DNA of 64,000 nt from JAACFF01 sp963807975 (GTDB lineage: Bacteria; Chloroflexota; Anaerolineae; Promineifilales; Promineifilaceae), in contig CAWEDV010000001.1 in assembly GCA_963807975.1 (NCBI GenBank), positions 2,356,001-2,420,000 of the forward strand. The letters are read 5' to 3'. The first letter of the stretch is position 1, and every line of letters begins with the position of its first letter. The notes under the pieces were generated by a model. That model searched no databases, was not told the origin of the DNA, and saw only the letters and a list, made by a program, of their open reading frames with translations. Shown here one piece after another: positions 34,957 to 43,457 of this stretch. A program made the position numbers and the translations under genes.

Positions 34957-35187
34957 ACCAGGCGCCGGAACAATTGTTTCGCCAGATGGGGCTGCCATTT
35001 CCTCGGCCGGTTCTTCCATTTCTTCTGCGGCCGGTTCTTCTGCTGCTTCTTCCTCAGCCGGCGCTGCCTCTTCAACGGTTGTATCTTCAGCCGGTGCTGC
35101 TTCTTCGGCAGTTTCCTGATCCCCGCCACATGCGACCAACAGAATCAAAGCCAATATAAGAACTATTACTGTCAGATACTTTTTCAT
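32989..35187 (-). CDS. Sugar ABC transporter substrate-binding lipoprotein with two tandem binding domains
   Basis: 732 residues, about twice the usual 340-370. A lipoprotein signal (ILLVAC, Cys 20) and a Glu/Ala/Pro-rich linker to about 75 precede two near-identical type I periplasmic binding domains at about 78-393 and 416-732, each starting with LDMVLLPKFLGILVFDQAN and ending in FTVYT(A)ENVEAAA. Both contain NNAGDQIVPAA and VDKYPDLKLIMAPTTVGIAA. The pattern resembles RhaS-type rhamnose binders. It follows the two permease genes. Both domains look intact, so the protein may present two sites to one transporter. Confidence 0.92.
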   Translation of the reverse strand: MKKYLTVIVLILALILLVACGGDQETAEEAAPAEDTTVEEAAPAEEEAAEEPAAEEMEEPAEEMAAPSGETIVPAPGEALDMVLLPKFLGILVFDQANEGAQEAHAELENPQELQFLGPTPENSVAGQIDIVTTAATQGMNAVMISNNAGDQIVPAAQGAKDAEMTVVTWDSPIPSAEGEDVFIAQVDFDETGNVMADMALSIMGEEGGEFAVLSASPDASNQNAWIAALEEVLAADDTYASLELVDIVYGNDQSEDSYNQALALVDKYPDLKLIMAPTTVGIAAAAKAMQDEGLCDEVKVSGLGLPAEMVSYTLNGCAPEFALWSFVDLGYLTYYTTYMLASGQMEAAEGVSFEAGRMGEYTIEKDPTRDEGLRVLMGPFTVYTADNVEAAAGPQDEAMEEGTAEGDVKSATPGAALDMVLLPKFLGILVFDQANVGAQEAHGELENPQELQFLGPTPENSVAGQIDIVTTAATQGMNAIMISNNAGDQIVPAAEAAKDAGMSVVTWDSPIPSAEGEDIFIAQVDFDETGEVMADMALSIMGDGGGEFAVLSASPDASNQNAWIASLEEVLETDDTYASLELVDIVYGNDQSEDSYNQALALVDKYPDLKLIMAPTTVGIAAAAKAMQDEGLCDEVKVSGLGLPAEMVSYTLNGCAPEFALWSFVDLGYLTYYTTYMLANGDIDGVEGESFNAGRMGDYTIEKDPTRDAGLRVLMGPFTVYTAENVEAAAE

Positions 35188-35267
35188 TTGAAATCTCCTC
35201 GTTTCTTGATTGATAACAACTTACTGACGGCGGTTTCTATCATTCTCTAAATTGGTCACACCTCCTT

Positions 35268-36266
35268 TTATTGGATGGCCGTTTCCTGAATTTGCTGCGA
35301 GTACCGGCGCTTTTCCCAAGTCCTTCTTGCATACCCTGCAAGATTCGGAATCAATACGGACAAAATAAGAAGAACTCCAATCACACCTGTTTGTAGATGG
35401 CCGGTTAGATTGACAAGTGACATTCCATTGCGCAGATTAAGGACAATCAGGATTGACAACAGAACACCAAAAATCGATCCCGATCCACCAAAAATGCTGA
35501 CCCCGCCAAGCAAAACCATGGTAATGATGTCCAGTTCAAAACCAAGCGCTGAGTCACCCCGCACAGCACCTAGACGTGCCGCAAAAAGCACACCCGCCAA
35601 CGCCGCCACAAAGCCCGACATGGTGAATAGAATCATCTTTACCCGCCAAACCTTTATTCCCGAATACCGAGCCACGTCCTTGCTGTTACCAATGACATAT
35701 ACATAGCGACCAAATCCTGAATACTGCAATATGATCACCACCAGTACAACAAATATGGCAAAGAGCACAAGCCCCACAGGAAACGGTCCTATTAGCGCGT
35801 CTTGCCCCAGTTTGTTGAACCATTCTGGGAATTCGCCGATCGATCGATCTTCCAGAAGAATGCGCGCTCCACCACGGAACATAATCAAGGTGGCAAGCGT
35901 GACCACCAGCGATGGCAGTCCTACAAATGAAATCCAAAATCCGTTAAACAGACCGCAGATCATCCCTGTTAGCAAAGCAATGACTATCCCCACTCCAACA
36001 GGAACTCCTGCTAAATGTAAAGCAGCCAGTACCGCTGCCGAAAGTCCCATAACTGAAGCAACGGACAAGTCAATTTCGGCATTAATAATGATAAAGGTCA
36101 TCACCAAGGCGACAATGATCTTTTCAATCGAGAGCTGGAAAACATTGACCAGGTTATCAATACTCAAGTAGGCTGGCGCTATCGAACTATTGAGAAGAAT
36201 CGTAATCAATAATAAAATCAGCAAAAAACCTTCCCAGCTGACGAGGCGTTGCAGTTTATTCAACAT
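35268..36266 (-). CDS. CUT2-type sugar ABC transporter permease (second)
   Basis: About 332 residues from ATG 36266, or from ATG 36275 in the same frame; the first permease ends at 36256. About eight to ten hydrophobic helices with the family stretch DLSVASVMGLSAAVLAAL and SIFGGSGSIFGVLLSILIVLNL, typical of RbsC/XylH-like permeases. It forms the channel together with the preceding permease. The positions fit the rhamnose importer pattern of two distinct permeases (RhaP/RhaQ), an inference from context. Confidence 0.9.
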   Translation of the reverse strand: MLNKLQRLVSWEGFLLILLLITILLNSSIAPAYLSIDNLVNVFQLSIEKIIVALVMTFIIINAEIDLSVASVMGLSAAVLAALHLAGVPVGVGIVIALLTGMICGLFNGFWISFVGLPSLVVTLATLIMFRGGARILLEDRSIGEFPEWFNKLGQDALIGPFPVGLVLFAIFVVLVVIILQYSGFGRYVYVIGNSKDVARYSGIKVWRVKMILFTMSGFVAALAGVLFAARLGAVRGDSALGFELDIITMVLLGGVSIFGGSGSIFGVLLSILIVLNLRNGMSLVNLTGHLQTGVIGVLLILSVLIPNLAGYARRTWEKRRYSQQIQETAIQ

Positions 36267-37332
36267 CGCTACCATTTCCTTGAACTATCGATTGCCCAGC
36301 GTTGATGGATTCTGCAGGTACTTGGTAGGTATCCCGTGCCCAGTAGTCGCGAATGCGGTTCATGATCAACTTATCCGAAGCTACGGCCAAAAGGATCAAA
36401 AATCCAAGCAGGAAATCACGCCAAAATTCGCTTATCGATAACCAGCGAATAAGGCTTTGTTCCAATACATTAATAAGGATGGCTCCAAGCAGCGCACCAA
36501 AGACAGTTCCCGTACCGCCATCAGTGCTCACACCGCCTACGACTACTGCCGCAACTGATTCAAGCTCCGTCCCCAAGCCGGCCACGACGGTTATATTGCC
36601 AAATCGGGCCAGGAACATAAATCCGGCCAGGCCAGAAAGAGCGCCCGAGAGAACAAATGCCGTGAAGATGAGTGCTCCTGATGGGAATCCAGCAATTTTG
36701 GCCGCTTCTGGATTCGAGCCAATCGCATAGAGACGGCGGCCGAAAGATGTAAAACGAAGCAAGAGGGCGAAAAATATGACAACCAGGATGGCCAGACCGA
36801 CCATGGCTCGCAGATCGAGTCCCCCACTGCTGGCAATATTGAGACGTGGCAAATCTAGCAGCCATTCCGGCAAATCGCTGGTTAGAACCGTCTGTGCATC
36901 TGAAATCTCGACCAGTATTGTGCGATAGATAGCTAGTGTGCCCAAAGTAACTATGATCGCCGGTACACCACCGTAAGCAACCAATACCCCATTCAAACTG
37001 CCCATGACAGCTCCCACAGCGACGGCCATGAGCACAACCAACATGGGAGACATCTCGTTGTTGTGGGCCAGTGTCTGACCAACAAAGTAAGCAGAGAATC
37101 CTACTATTGAGCCAACTGATAGATCGATATTTCTTGTCAATACAACCAAGGTCTGGCCAACTGCTACAACAGTTATGATGGCGACACTTGTAGATATTCG
37201 ATTGAAAAAGCGCGGGCTGAAGTAGTTTTCAATCTGGGTACTGAAGAAGACCATCATCAGAGCGATTAACAATATTAGAACCAACTCCCGAAGTTGGCCG
37301 GGGCGGACACGCGATTTAAATCTACTTATCAT
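36256..37332 (-). CDS. CUT2-type sugar ABC transporter permease (first)
   Basis: 358 residues, about eight to ten hydrophobic helices. It carries RNIDLSVGSIVGFSAY and GVSTDGGTGTVFGALLGAILINV, the conserved loops of RbsC-like permeases, and a substrate-contact region near YGGVPAIIVTLGTLAIYR. The start overlaps the ATPase stop by 11 bases, and the second permease overlaps its own end, so the three are translationally coupled. Confidence 0.9.
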   Translation of the reverse strand: MISRFKSRVRPGQLRELVLILLIALMMVFFSTQIENYFSPRFFNRISTSVAIITVVAVGQTLVVLTRNIDLSVGSIVGFSAYFVGQTLAHNNEMSPMLVVLMAVAVGAVMGSLNGVLVAYGGVPAIIVTLGTLAIYRTILVEISDAQTVLTSDLPEWLLDLPRLNIASSGGLDLRAMVGLAILVVIFFALLLRFTSFGRRLYAIGSNPEAAKIAGFPSGALIFTAFVLSGALSGLAGFMFLARFGNITVVAGLGTELESVAAVVVGGVSTDGGTGTVFGALLGAILINVLEQSLIRWLSISEFWRDFLLGFLILLAVASDKLIMNRIRDYWARDTYQVPAESINAGQSIVQGNGSDVE

Positions 37333-38839
37333 GGGGTGGCCCCTCTATCCGGTGATTTTGACCCATTGCTGCGGTCATTATGCTTTCCTGATCGGCTTCT
37401 TTTTGTGAAAAAATGCCCATCGAGCGACCCTCGCGCATAACAAGTATGCGGTCACTCATAGCCAACACCTCTGGTAGGTCGGAAGATATAACGACAATAG
37501 CCATTCCTGAAGCAGCCAGCTCGTCAACTAGACGATGAACATCTGCCTTCGCGCCAACATCAACGCCTCGTGTCGGCTCATCAAGAATTAGCAGCTTCGG
37601 TTCTGCATTCAACCATTTGCTCAGCATGACCTTCTGCTGGTTGCCACCAGACAGATCTTCCACATCAGTCTGTATAGATGGTGTGCGAATATTAAGGCTT
37701 TGCCGGAACTGTTCGGCTGTTTCATTCTCTTTCTTCGTTCTTACCAGCCCCCAGCGGTTCAAGTACCTGGTCAGAGTGGGTAGGGTAATATTCGTCGTTA
37801 TCGACATGGGCATGCTTAGACCAAGGGTCCGGCGATCCTCGGTCATATAAGCAATACCTACATCAAGTGCCTGTTGCGGGGAGCGAATTTCGAGCTCTTC
37901 ACCATCCAGAATAATCCGTCCTGATGTGGCCGGTTCAATACCAAAGAGCGCCAGCCCGACATCGGTTCGTCGCGATCCGACGAGGCCGGCAAAACCCAGA
38001 ACTTCACCTACATGAACGTCAAAACTTACATCACTAAACGCACCCTCTTTGCTCAGCCCCTCTACCTTGATCAGCAAATCGTCGCTTGCGGATGAAGACT
38101 TGCTGTAGAACTCGCCTACGTCACGTCCGACCATATCCCGAATGATGGAATCGGAGGTAACATCCTCGCGCAGGTTAGTGGACACCCATTTGCCATCTCT
38201 AAGCACCGTGATCCGATCCGAGATTTCGAAAACCTCTTCCAGCCTGTGCCCAATAAAAAGAATGGCCACGCCCTGCTCACTAAGATGGCGAACAAGTTTG
38301 AACAGCTGGTTAACCTCGTGAACCGATAAAGATGCTGTCGGTTCATCCATGATCAAGATTCGTGCATCGAGCGATATCGCTTTCGCAATCTCTACCGCTT
38401 GTTGTGCTGCCAGAGGAAGGCCCCTTGCCGGTTGGCGTACATCAAGATGGATGTCCAACGTATCCAGGATTTTCTCCGCTTCGTCGAACATATTGCTCCA
38501 GTTCACGAATGGCCCGAAGTCTCGATGGCTGATGAAAATGTTCTCGGCTACATTAAGATCTGGAAAGACCATCGGTTCCTGATAGATGGCGGCAATGCCA
38601 TGCCCTTGAGCATCCTGTGAATTGTGGATATTGATTGTTTGGCCATCGAGAGAAATCTTACCCTGATCAGGCCGGTAAACACCGGTCATTATCTTGATCA
38701 AAGTAGACTTGCCGGCCCCATTCTCACCTATCAATGCATGTACTTCACCTGGAAAGAGACTCAAACTTACATCATCTAACGCCTGAGTGGCCCCAAAGCG
38801 TTTGGATGTATTTCGCATTTGAAAGATCGGTTCACTCAT
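37322..38839 (-). CDS. CUT2-type sugar ABC transporter ATP-binding protein (two ATPase domains)
   Basis: 505 residues, the standard length of RbsA/MglA-type double ATPases. First domain: Walker A GENGAGKSTLIKIM and Walker B ILIMDEPTASLS. Second domain: degenerate nucleotide loop near GFAGLVGSRRTDVG, signature LSGGNQQKVMLS and Walker B LLILDEPTRGVDVGAK. It powers the sugar importer. First gene of the operon behind the operator region and divergent from the DeoR-type regulator. Rhamnose as substrate is inferred from the isomerase and mutarotase in the same operon. Confidence 0.93.
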   Translation of the reverse strand: MSEPIFQMRNTSKRFGATQALDDVSLSLFPGEVHALIGENGAGKSTLIKIMTGVYRPDQGKISLDGQTINIHNSQDAQGHGIAAIYQEPMVFPDLNVAENIFISHRDFGPFVNWSNMFDEAEKILDTLDIHLDVRQPARGLPLAAQQAVEIAKAISLDARILIMDEPTASLSVHEVNQLFKLVRHLSEQGVAILFIGHRLEEVFEISDRITVLRDGKWVSTNLREDVTSDSIIRDMVGRDVGEFYSKSSSASDDLLIKVEGLSKEGAFSDVSFDVHVGEVLGFAGLVGSRRTDVGLALFGIEPATSGRIILDGEELEIRSPQQALDVGIAYMTEDRRTLGLSMPMSITTNITLPTLTRYLNRWGLVRTKKENETAEQFRQSLNIRTPSIQTDVEDLSGGNQQKVMLSKWLNAEPKLLILDEPTRGVDVGAKADVHRLVDELAASGMAIVVISSDLPEVLAMSDRILVMREGRSMGIFSQKEADQESIMTAAMGQNHRIEGPPHDK

Positions 38840-38874
38840 TATTAAACAGCACCAATGTGATTAAGAATTGTACA

Positions 38875-38982
38875 TTATTGACAAATTTGCTAAGATATTA
38901 ACAGCATAAAGGGGTGATGTCAATAAATATGCTCAATTTTGCACAATAGATATTGACCATTATTGACATATGCGTGTAAACT
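38875..38982. promoter_or_regulatory. Divergent promoter region with repeated TTATTGACA operator-like sites
   Basis: TTATTGACA occurs at 38875-38883 and 38960-38968, its complement TGTCAATAA at 38918-38926, and a related ATATTGACC around 38950-38958. The 38918 copy forms the -35 box of a minus-strand promoter (TTGACA, 17 bases, TAATAT at 38895-38900) for the transporter operon. On the plus strand TTGACC (38953-38958), 18 bases, TAAACT (38977-38982) could serve the regulator gene. Repeats overlapping both promoters suit binding by the DeoR-type regulator next to it. Confidence 0.65.
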
Positions 38983-39021
38983 AAAGCGATTCTGTTTGTA
39001 AATTCTAACGGAAAGCAATCA

Positions 39022-40713
39022 ATGACCACATTCGAGCGCCAACAAAAAATACTCCGGTTGCTAAGCGAAAAACCAGGCATAAAAACCGTGGAGATGGTTG
39101 ACCTGCTAGGGGTATCTCGGGGAACAATTCGTAACGACTTGTTGACCTTAGAAGAGCAGAAACGTATCAGGCGAGTTCGCGGAGGAGCAGTTCTTACCGC
39201 TGAATCGCAAGAATTACTTTCAGATCAATCTTCAATTAATCAAGTTATAGATAATCTTGACCAGAAGCGCCGCATAGCTCGCTGGGCCTCGGAATTAGTA
39301 GAAGATGGAGATGTGATACTAATGGGAGCCGGCACCACGGTGAATCAAATGGTCTCCTATCTAATAGACAGGCGCGATTTGACCATCGTTACTAACGGGC
39401 TCAAAACAGCGCGCCTTTTAAAGCAAAAAACAGACCACACGGTGATCGTTTTGGGTGGTGTCTTGATTGGAAATGGGGACGCCACGGGTGGTCTACTAAA
39501 CATCGATGTGCTGCAGCATCTAAACATCCATACTGCATTTCTTTCGGGATCGGGATTCACCTCAGAAGCGCGGATCACGGAACGCACATTAGATGAAGCG
39601 GAGCTCAAAAGAGCAGTGCTGGGCAAATCTTTGCAAACGGCAATCTTGATGGATAGCACAAAACTCGGCAAAGTCGGTCGATTTCCATTCGCCGATCTTG
39701 CAGATATTACTCATTTCTACACTGATAGTGAGGTGTCGAGCGAACTAATGGAGCAAATGCGGGCCTCTAAGATCAACCTCATGGTCTGTGGAGAGAACAC
39801 ATTTCGTTCCTATATGGTATCTGAGCTTGACTCCCGCTACATCCTCGGCTTTGCAAATCAAAGCGAGGCATTGCCCTTCGCAGTTGATGTAAGGCGTGGT
39901 CTAGAAAGAGCGATTAAGGATCTAAAGAATATCAACCTCGTCATTGCCGATAATAAACTTAGCGCTGAAGAAGCATTACGTGTCGCCGACAAACTGATCG
40001 AACGAAATGTTGATCTGGCTATCGAATACCAAATTGATCACAAGGCTGGCAGCCTGATAATGGACAAGTTCCAGCAAGCGAATATTCCCGTGATCGCCAT
40101 TGATATCCCCATGGTTGGGGCAACGTTCTTCGGCATTGACAACTATCGCGCAGGGCATATCGCCGGTGTCGCCATGGGCCAATGGTTGCAGGAGAATTGG
40201 AACGGGGCCTTTTCGAAAATGCTGGTCTTGGAAGAACCACGTGCCGGCGAACTCCCAGCTGCACGTATCCAAGGTCAGATTGACGGAGTTGTGGAGGTTA
40301 TAGGAGATATCCCTGAGGACAAACTGGTTTTCCTAGATAGCGGCAACACGCGCTCAATCAGCGAAGCAAATGTAACCAAAGCCATGCTAAATCTACCCCA
40401 CTGCAGCCAAATTGCGGTCCTTTCGTTTAATACCGATGCGGCAACAGGAGCACTACAGGCCGCAAAGCGTCTCGATCGAGAACAAGACATCATAATTGTG
40501 GGACAAGGAGCAGATCGGTTGTTGCTAGACGAAATTCGGCAGCCCGGATCTCGTATTATCGGCTCGACCTCCTATATGCCCGGACGATATGGGGAACAAT
40601 TACTGAAACTAGCCTTAAGAATACTCAAAGGTGAACCCGTACCTCCAGCAGTATATACTGACCATGTGTTCTTGGATGCGCAGAATATTGATTCCTACTA
40701 CCCGTCCGCCTAA
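39022..40713 (+). CDS. DeoR-family regulator fused to a periplasmic-binding-protein-like sugar domain
   Basis: 563 residues, against about 250 for ordinary DeoR regulators. Residues 1-57 are a DeoR winged helix (RQQKILRLLSEKPGIKTVEM, RGTIRNDLLTLEEQKRIRRV), about 75-235 a DeoRC phospho-sugar sensor with MGAGTTVNQMV, IVTNGLKTARLL and ILMDSTKLGK, and about 245-560 a type I binding-protein domain (LMVCGENTF, VIAIDIPMVGATFFGIDNYRAG, IVGQGADRLLL). It has no signal peptide, so the last domain is cytosolic. Presumably it represses the divergent transporter operon and responds to the sugar or sugar phosphate; effector identity is inference. Confidence 0.88.
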   Translation: MTTFERQQKILRLLSEKPGIKTVEMVDLLGVSRGTIRNDLLTLEEQKRIRRVRGGAVLTAESQELLSDQSSINQVIDNLDQKRRIARWASELVEDGDVILMGAGTTVNQMVSYLIDRRDLTIVTNGLKTARLLKQKTDHTVIVLGGVLIGNGDATGGLLNIDVLQHLNIHTAFLSGSGFTSEARITERTLDEAELKRAVLGKSLQTAILMDSTKLGKVGRFPFADLADITHFYTDSEVSSELMEQMRASKINLMVCGENTFRSYMVSELDSRYILGFANQSEALPFAVDVRRGLERAIKDLKNINLVIADNKLSAEEALRVADKLIERNVDLAIEYQIDHKAGSLIMDKFQQANIPVIAIDIPMVGATFFGIDNYRAGHIAGVAMGQWLQENWNGAFSKMLVLEEPRAGELPAARIQGQIDGVVEVIGDIPEDKLVFLDSGNTRSISEANVTKAMLNLPHCSQIAVLSFNTDAATGALQAAKRLDREQDIIIVGQGADRLLLDEIRQPGSRIIGSTSYMPGRYGEQLLKLALRILKGEPVPPAVYTDHVFLDAQNIDSYYPSA

Positions 40714-40891
40714 CAGACTCACAAGAGCAAACCCGCCAAAGCAGCCGGTTACCGTTTCGACAAAACCTTCTATCGTCAACAACAACCCTTTTCCTTCTGC
40801 AACTGCCGTTTACCGCCAAAAAGATCCTTCGCGCCTTGTCCTGCTCCTGTGATAATATTTGCACCACTGAAAACGCAGGAGGCAGCGCAGC

Positions 40892-42178
40892 ATGATCAAT
40901 GAAATTGAAAATTGGATCGAAGAATATCTTTCGCCCCAAGCGGATGTGCTCGCTTTTGCCATCCAGGCGCTGACCTTTGCCATCGTCCTGCTTGTCGCGC
41001 CGGTCATCAGCCGCCTCCTGGCACGCTACTTCGATCGCCTGGTGGTCCGCCTGGCCAAATACGAGCGCATACAGGGCACGCCGGCCCACGACGAGCAGTT
41101 CGCCACGCTGCGCGCTGTCTTATTGCCCTTATCCGCCTGGCTGCTGGCACAAATTGGCGTCGTGATCCTGGACCAGATCGGCCGTCTCAGTTCGTTCCTG
41201 CTCTGGCTCAGCGGCTATCTGCTCATCTGGCTGCTCTACCGCCTGGCCCACGCCATCCTCACCCTCTGGCTGCCCTTGGGCACCGCCCACAGAATTGCGC
41301 GCCAGATCATACGGCCGGTCGCCATCATCGTCGCCCTCATCCATACCAGCGGTCTGCTTGATGAATTCCTCAATCTCGGCTTCACCGTGCAAACCGTACG
41401 CATTACCCTGGGCGCCGTTATCGGCGGGCTGATCGTCTTCCTTTTGGCCATCGCTTTCTCACGCGGCACGCGCAGCTACCTAAAAAACGACTTTCTTCCT
41501 GGCGCTGGTATTAACGAATCCTTGTCCGCCTTACTGGCCACTCTCACCGGTTATATTGTCCTGGTCCTCGGTTCTTTCGCCGCGCTCACTGTCGCCGGCT
41601 TTGACCTGACCGGCTTGACCGTCATCCTCGGCGGTCTCTCCGTGGGCATCGCCTTTGGCCTGCAAGATGTCATCGCCAATTTCGTCAGTGGCTTCATCCT
41701 CCTCTTCGAACGCTCAGTCAGTCACGGCGACGTCATTGGCATGGAAGATGAACTTGGCGTTGTTCAAGATGTAGGCATCCGCGCCACCATCCTGCGTACG
41801 ATCAAAGATGTGGAATAAATCGTGCCCAACTTCAATCTTCTGACGGATATTGTCACAAACTATTCGCGTGGGGAAAATAAGGCGATCCGCCTGGAAATCC
41901 AGGTCTTCGTCTTTCACAACCGCGATCCGCGGCTCGTTCGCCAGGCCATGATGGCCGCCGCCGATAGGATCGACGGCCTGGCCGGCGATCCAGCACCCTA
42001 CGTGAAATTTCAAGCCTTCGGCGCCGACCGCACTAATGAATTCACCCTCGAAGTATGGATCGAAGATATCTGTTATTTCGACGAAATCGGCAGCGACCTG
42101 CGCTTTTACATTTGGGAAGAGATGCGCGATCGCGATCTCCACTTCCCGCTCATCCAATATGAAAGGCTAAGCGGTTGA
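40892..42178 (+). pseudogene. MscS-family mechanosensitive channel gene broken by an in-frame TAA
   Basis: The frame from ATG 40892 codes for about 308 residues: six to seven hydrophobic helices and the MscS core GGLSVGIAFGLQDVIANFVSGF, then GIRATILRTIKDVE. TAA at 41816-41818 stops it. The same frame resumes at once with IVPNFNLLTDIVTNYSRG and runs to 42178 with the usual C-terminal domain. MscS proteins normally read RATxLRTxDxxxxxVPN here, so the stop replaces a single codon (or one insertion of a few codons) in the beta domain. It could be real decay, a base-call error, or read-through. Confidence 0.85.
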
Positions 42179-42316
42179 TCTCAATAGCCCGATATACCGT
42201 CGCTAAATAACTCAGGTGTAACCCAAACGTATCATCTTCTATTGATTCATTAGCCGGGTTTTGGTAAACAGTTTCTATCCTTATCACAGTCCCTGCTTAA
42301 TTAAAGAGAAACAGCA

Positions 42317-42514
42317 ATGGCATCTCCAAACGAAAAGAAAGAATTCGAAAGCTGGTATCGCGCCCTCATCACCGATATCCTCACACCGGAACAGTTGGCC
42401 GTACTGCAAACCATGGTCGACGAGGGGCAGGTCAAAAACCTGGAAAGAGCCGCCCATCTCCTCGATTGGCAGGAAACAGTAATCGACCCCGATGAGCATA
42501 TGTACGGGCACTGA
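42317..42514 (+). CDS. Small hypothetical protein
   Basis: 65 residues, ATG 42317 with AGAGAAA upstream. Hydrophilic and probably helical, with WYRALITDILTPEQLAVLQTM and a C-terminal HMYGH. I do not recognise the family. It has codon structure like its neighbours, but short length and lack of context keep confidence modest. Confidence 0.45.
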   Translation: MASPNEKKEFESWYRALITDILTPEQLAVLQTMVDEGQVKNLERAAHLLDWQETVIDPDEHMYGH

Positions 42515-42929
42515 TACAGGAATTTTTCGCCTCGGTAGGTCCCTACCCACCATGACGCCCCACGGCTGAACAAGGATAACTGATCTTATTAGAAATCATC
42601 AGATCCATCCACAGTCGCATCACGGCTAGCAGTCATTCCCCGTATTATCTGTAGTTCAAATCATTGCCTACCTCGTCACAAACTTCAAGGTCACGCAGAG
42701 TACCAAGCCAAAAGAATCTCCAAGCTCGCAATACTCATCGAAGCCCATCTAATCTAGGAAAATACTGTCGAAGCATCATCTTGGCTGCCTGTTGGATTCA
42801 AGAGTTCATATGCAACCGCTTTAATATACAAAACCATTGACTTTGCTAGAACATTTGTACTAATCTGTAGGTGGCACAGGTGTTCCAAAAACAGGACCGT
42901 CCCTTATTGCTAATTCACGAGAGTGCCCT
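42515..42929. other. 415-base intergenic region
   Basis: A possible promoter TTGACT (42837-42842), 18 bases, TAATCT (42861-42866) precedes the ribbon-helix-helix gene. No gene, hairpin or repeat that I can support elsewhere in the stretch. Confidence 0.35.
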
Positions 42930-43136
42930 ATGGCTAAGAAGGTATTCACCTTGAGTATCAGGATCACCGCAGAAGGCAAGCACTTGCTTGATGAGCTCTC
43001 TGAATGGTACGGAGTGAGCAAAGCAAGTGTTTTGGAAATCGCCATCCGTCAAATGGCAAGATCCGAAGGGATAGCACCCCTTGATCCAATAAAAGAGGAG
43101 AAGGATAAGCCCGATAAATCTGATCCTGAAAGCTAG
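42930..43136 (+). CDS. Ribbon-helix-helix (CopG/Arc-like) small protein
   Basis: 68 residues. The N-terminal strand KVFTLSIRITAEGKHLLDEL and helix SKASVLEIAIRQMA have the RHH pattern of small DNA-binding proteins; the C-terminus is Lys/Glu/Asp-rich. It may repress its own promoter or act as an antitoxin, but no toxin gene follows directly; the next gene is the broken RelA/SpoT-domain gene. Confidence 0.6.
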   Translation: MAKKVFTLSIRITAEGKHLLDELSEWYGVSKASVLEIAIRQMARSEGIAPLDPIKEEKDKPDKSDPES

Positions 43137-43457
43137 ATACTATGTGTACGGCAGGGTACAGGTTCTGAAGTCGTAGATATCGTTACCATTCCGCTGGTGC
43201 TTCAGGCACAGGTTTTGGAAAGTAGTTAGGAGTTCAGATTAATAGGAGACCATTAAATGACGCAGGCGGTGCAGGTAGTATCTGATATTTCAACTTTCGA
43301 GCCTGGTTCATTACTCCAGTTGAGCATTTGTCTGATCGAACATGGAAGCACTCCGGCATCACGATTGTGGCGTGGGTAACCTGCCCACAAGAAAAAAGCA
43401 GTATTCGTCTGCTGCAAGAAGATTGATACGCATGTCAAGGTTGTAAACAACGCACTT
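43137..43457 (+). other. Possibly degraded coding DNA upstream of the RelA/SpoT-like gene
   Basis: An ATG at 43257 with GGAG upstream opens 40 codons to TAA at 43377. A second frame, 43286-43424, reads as protein-like sequence (SDRTWKHSGITIVAWVTC), and the frame of the downstream gene is open from 43380. This looks like the remains of the N-terminal part of the RelA/SpoT-like gene or of another gene with several frameshifts, but I cannot settle it. Confidence 0.3.

Noticed and set aside
36256..37332. The two permeases as a duplicated gene
   Set aside because: They share the family fold but differ widely in sequence, which is normal for two-permease CUT2 importers.
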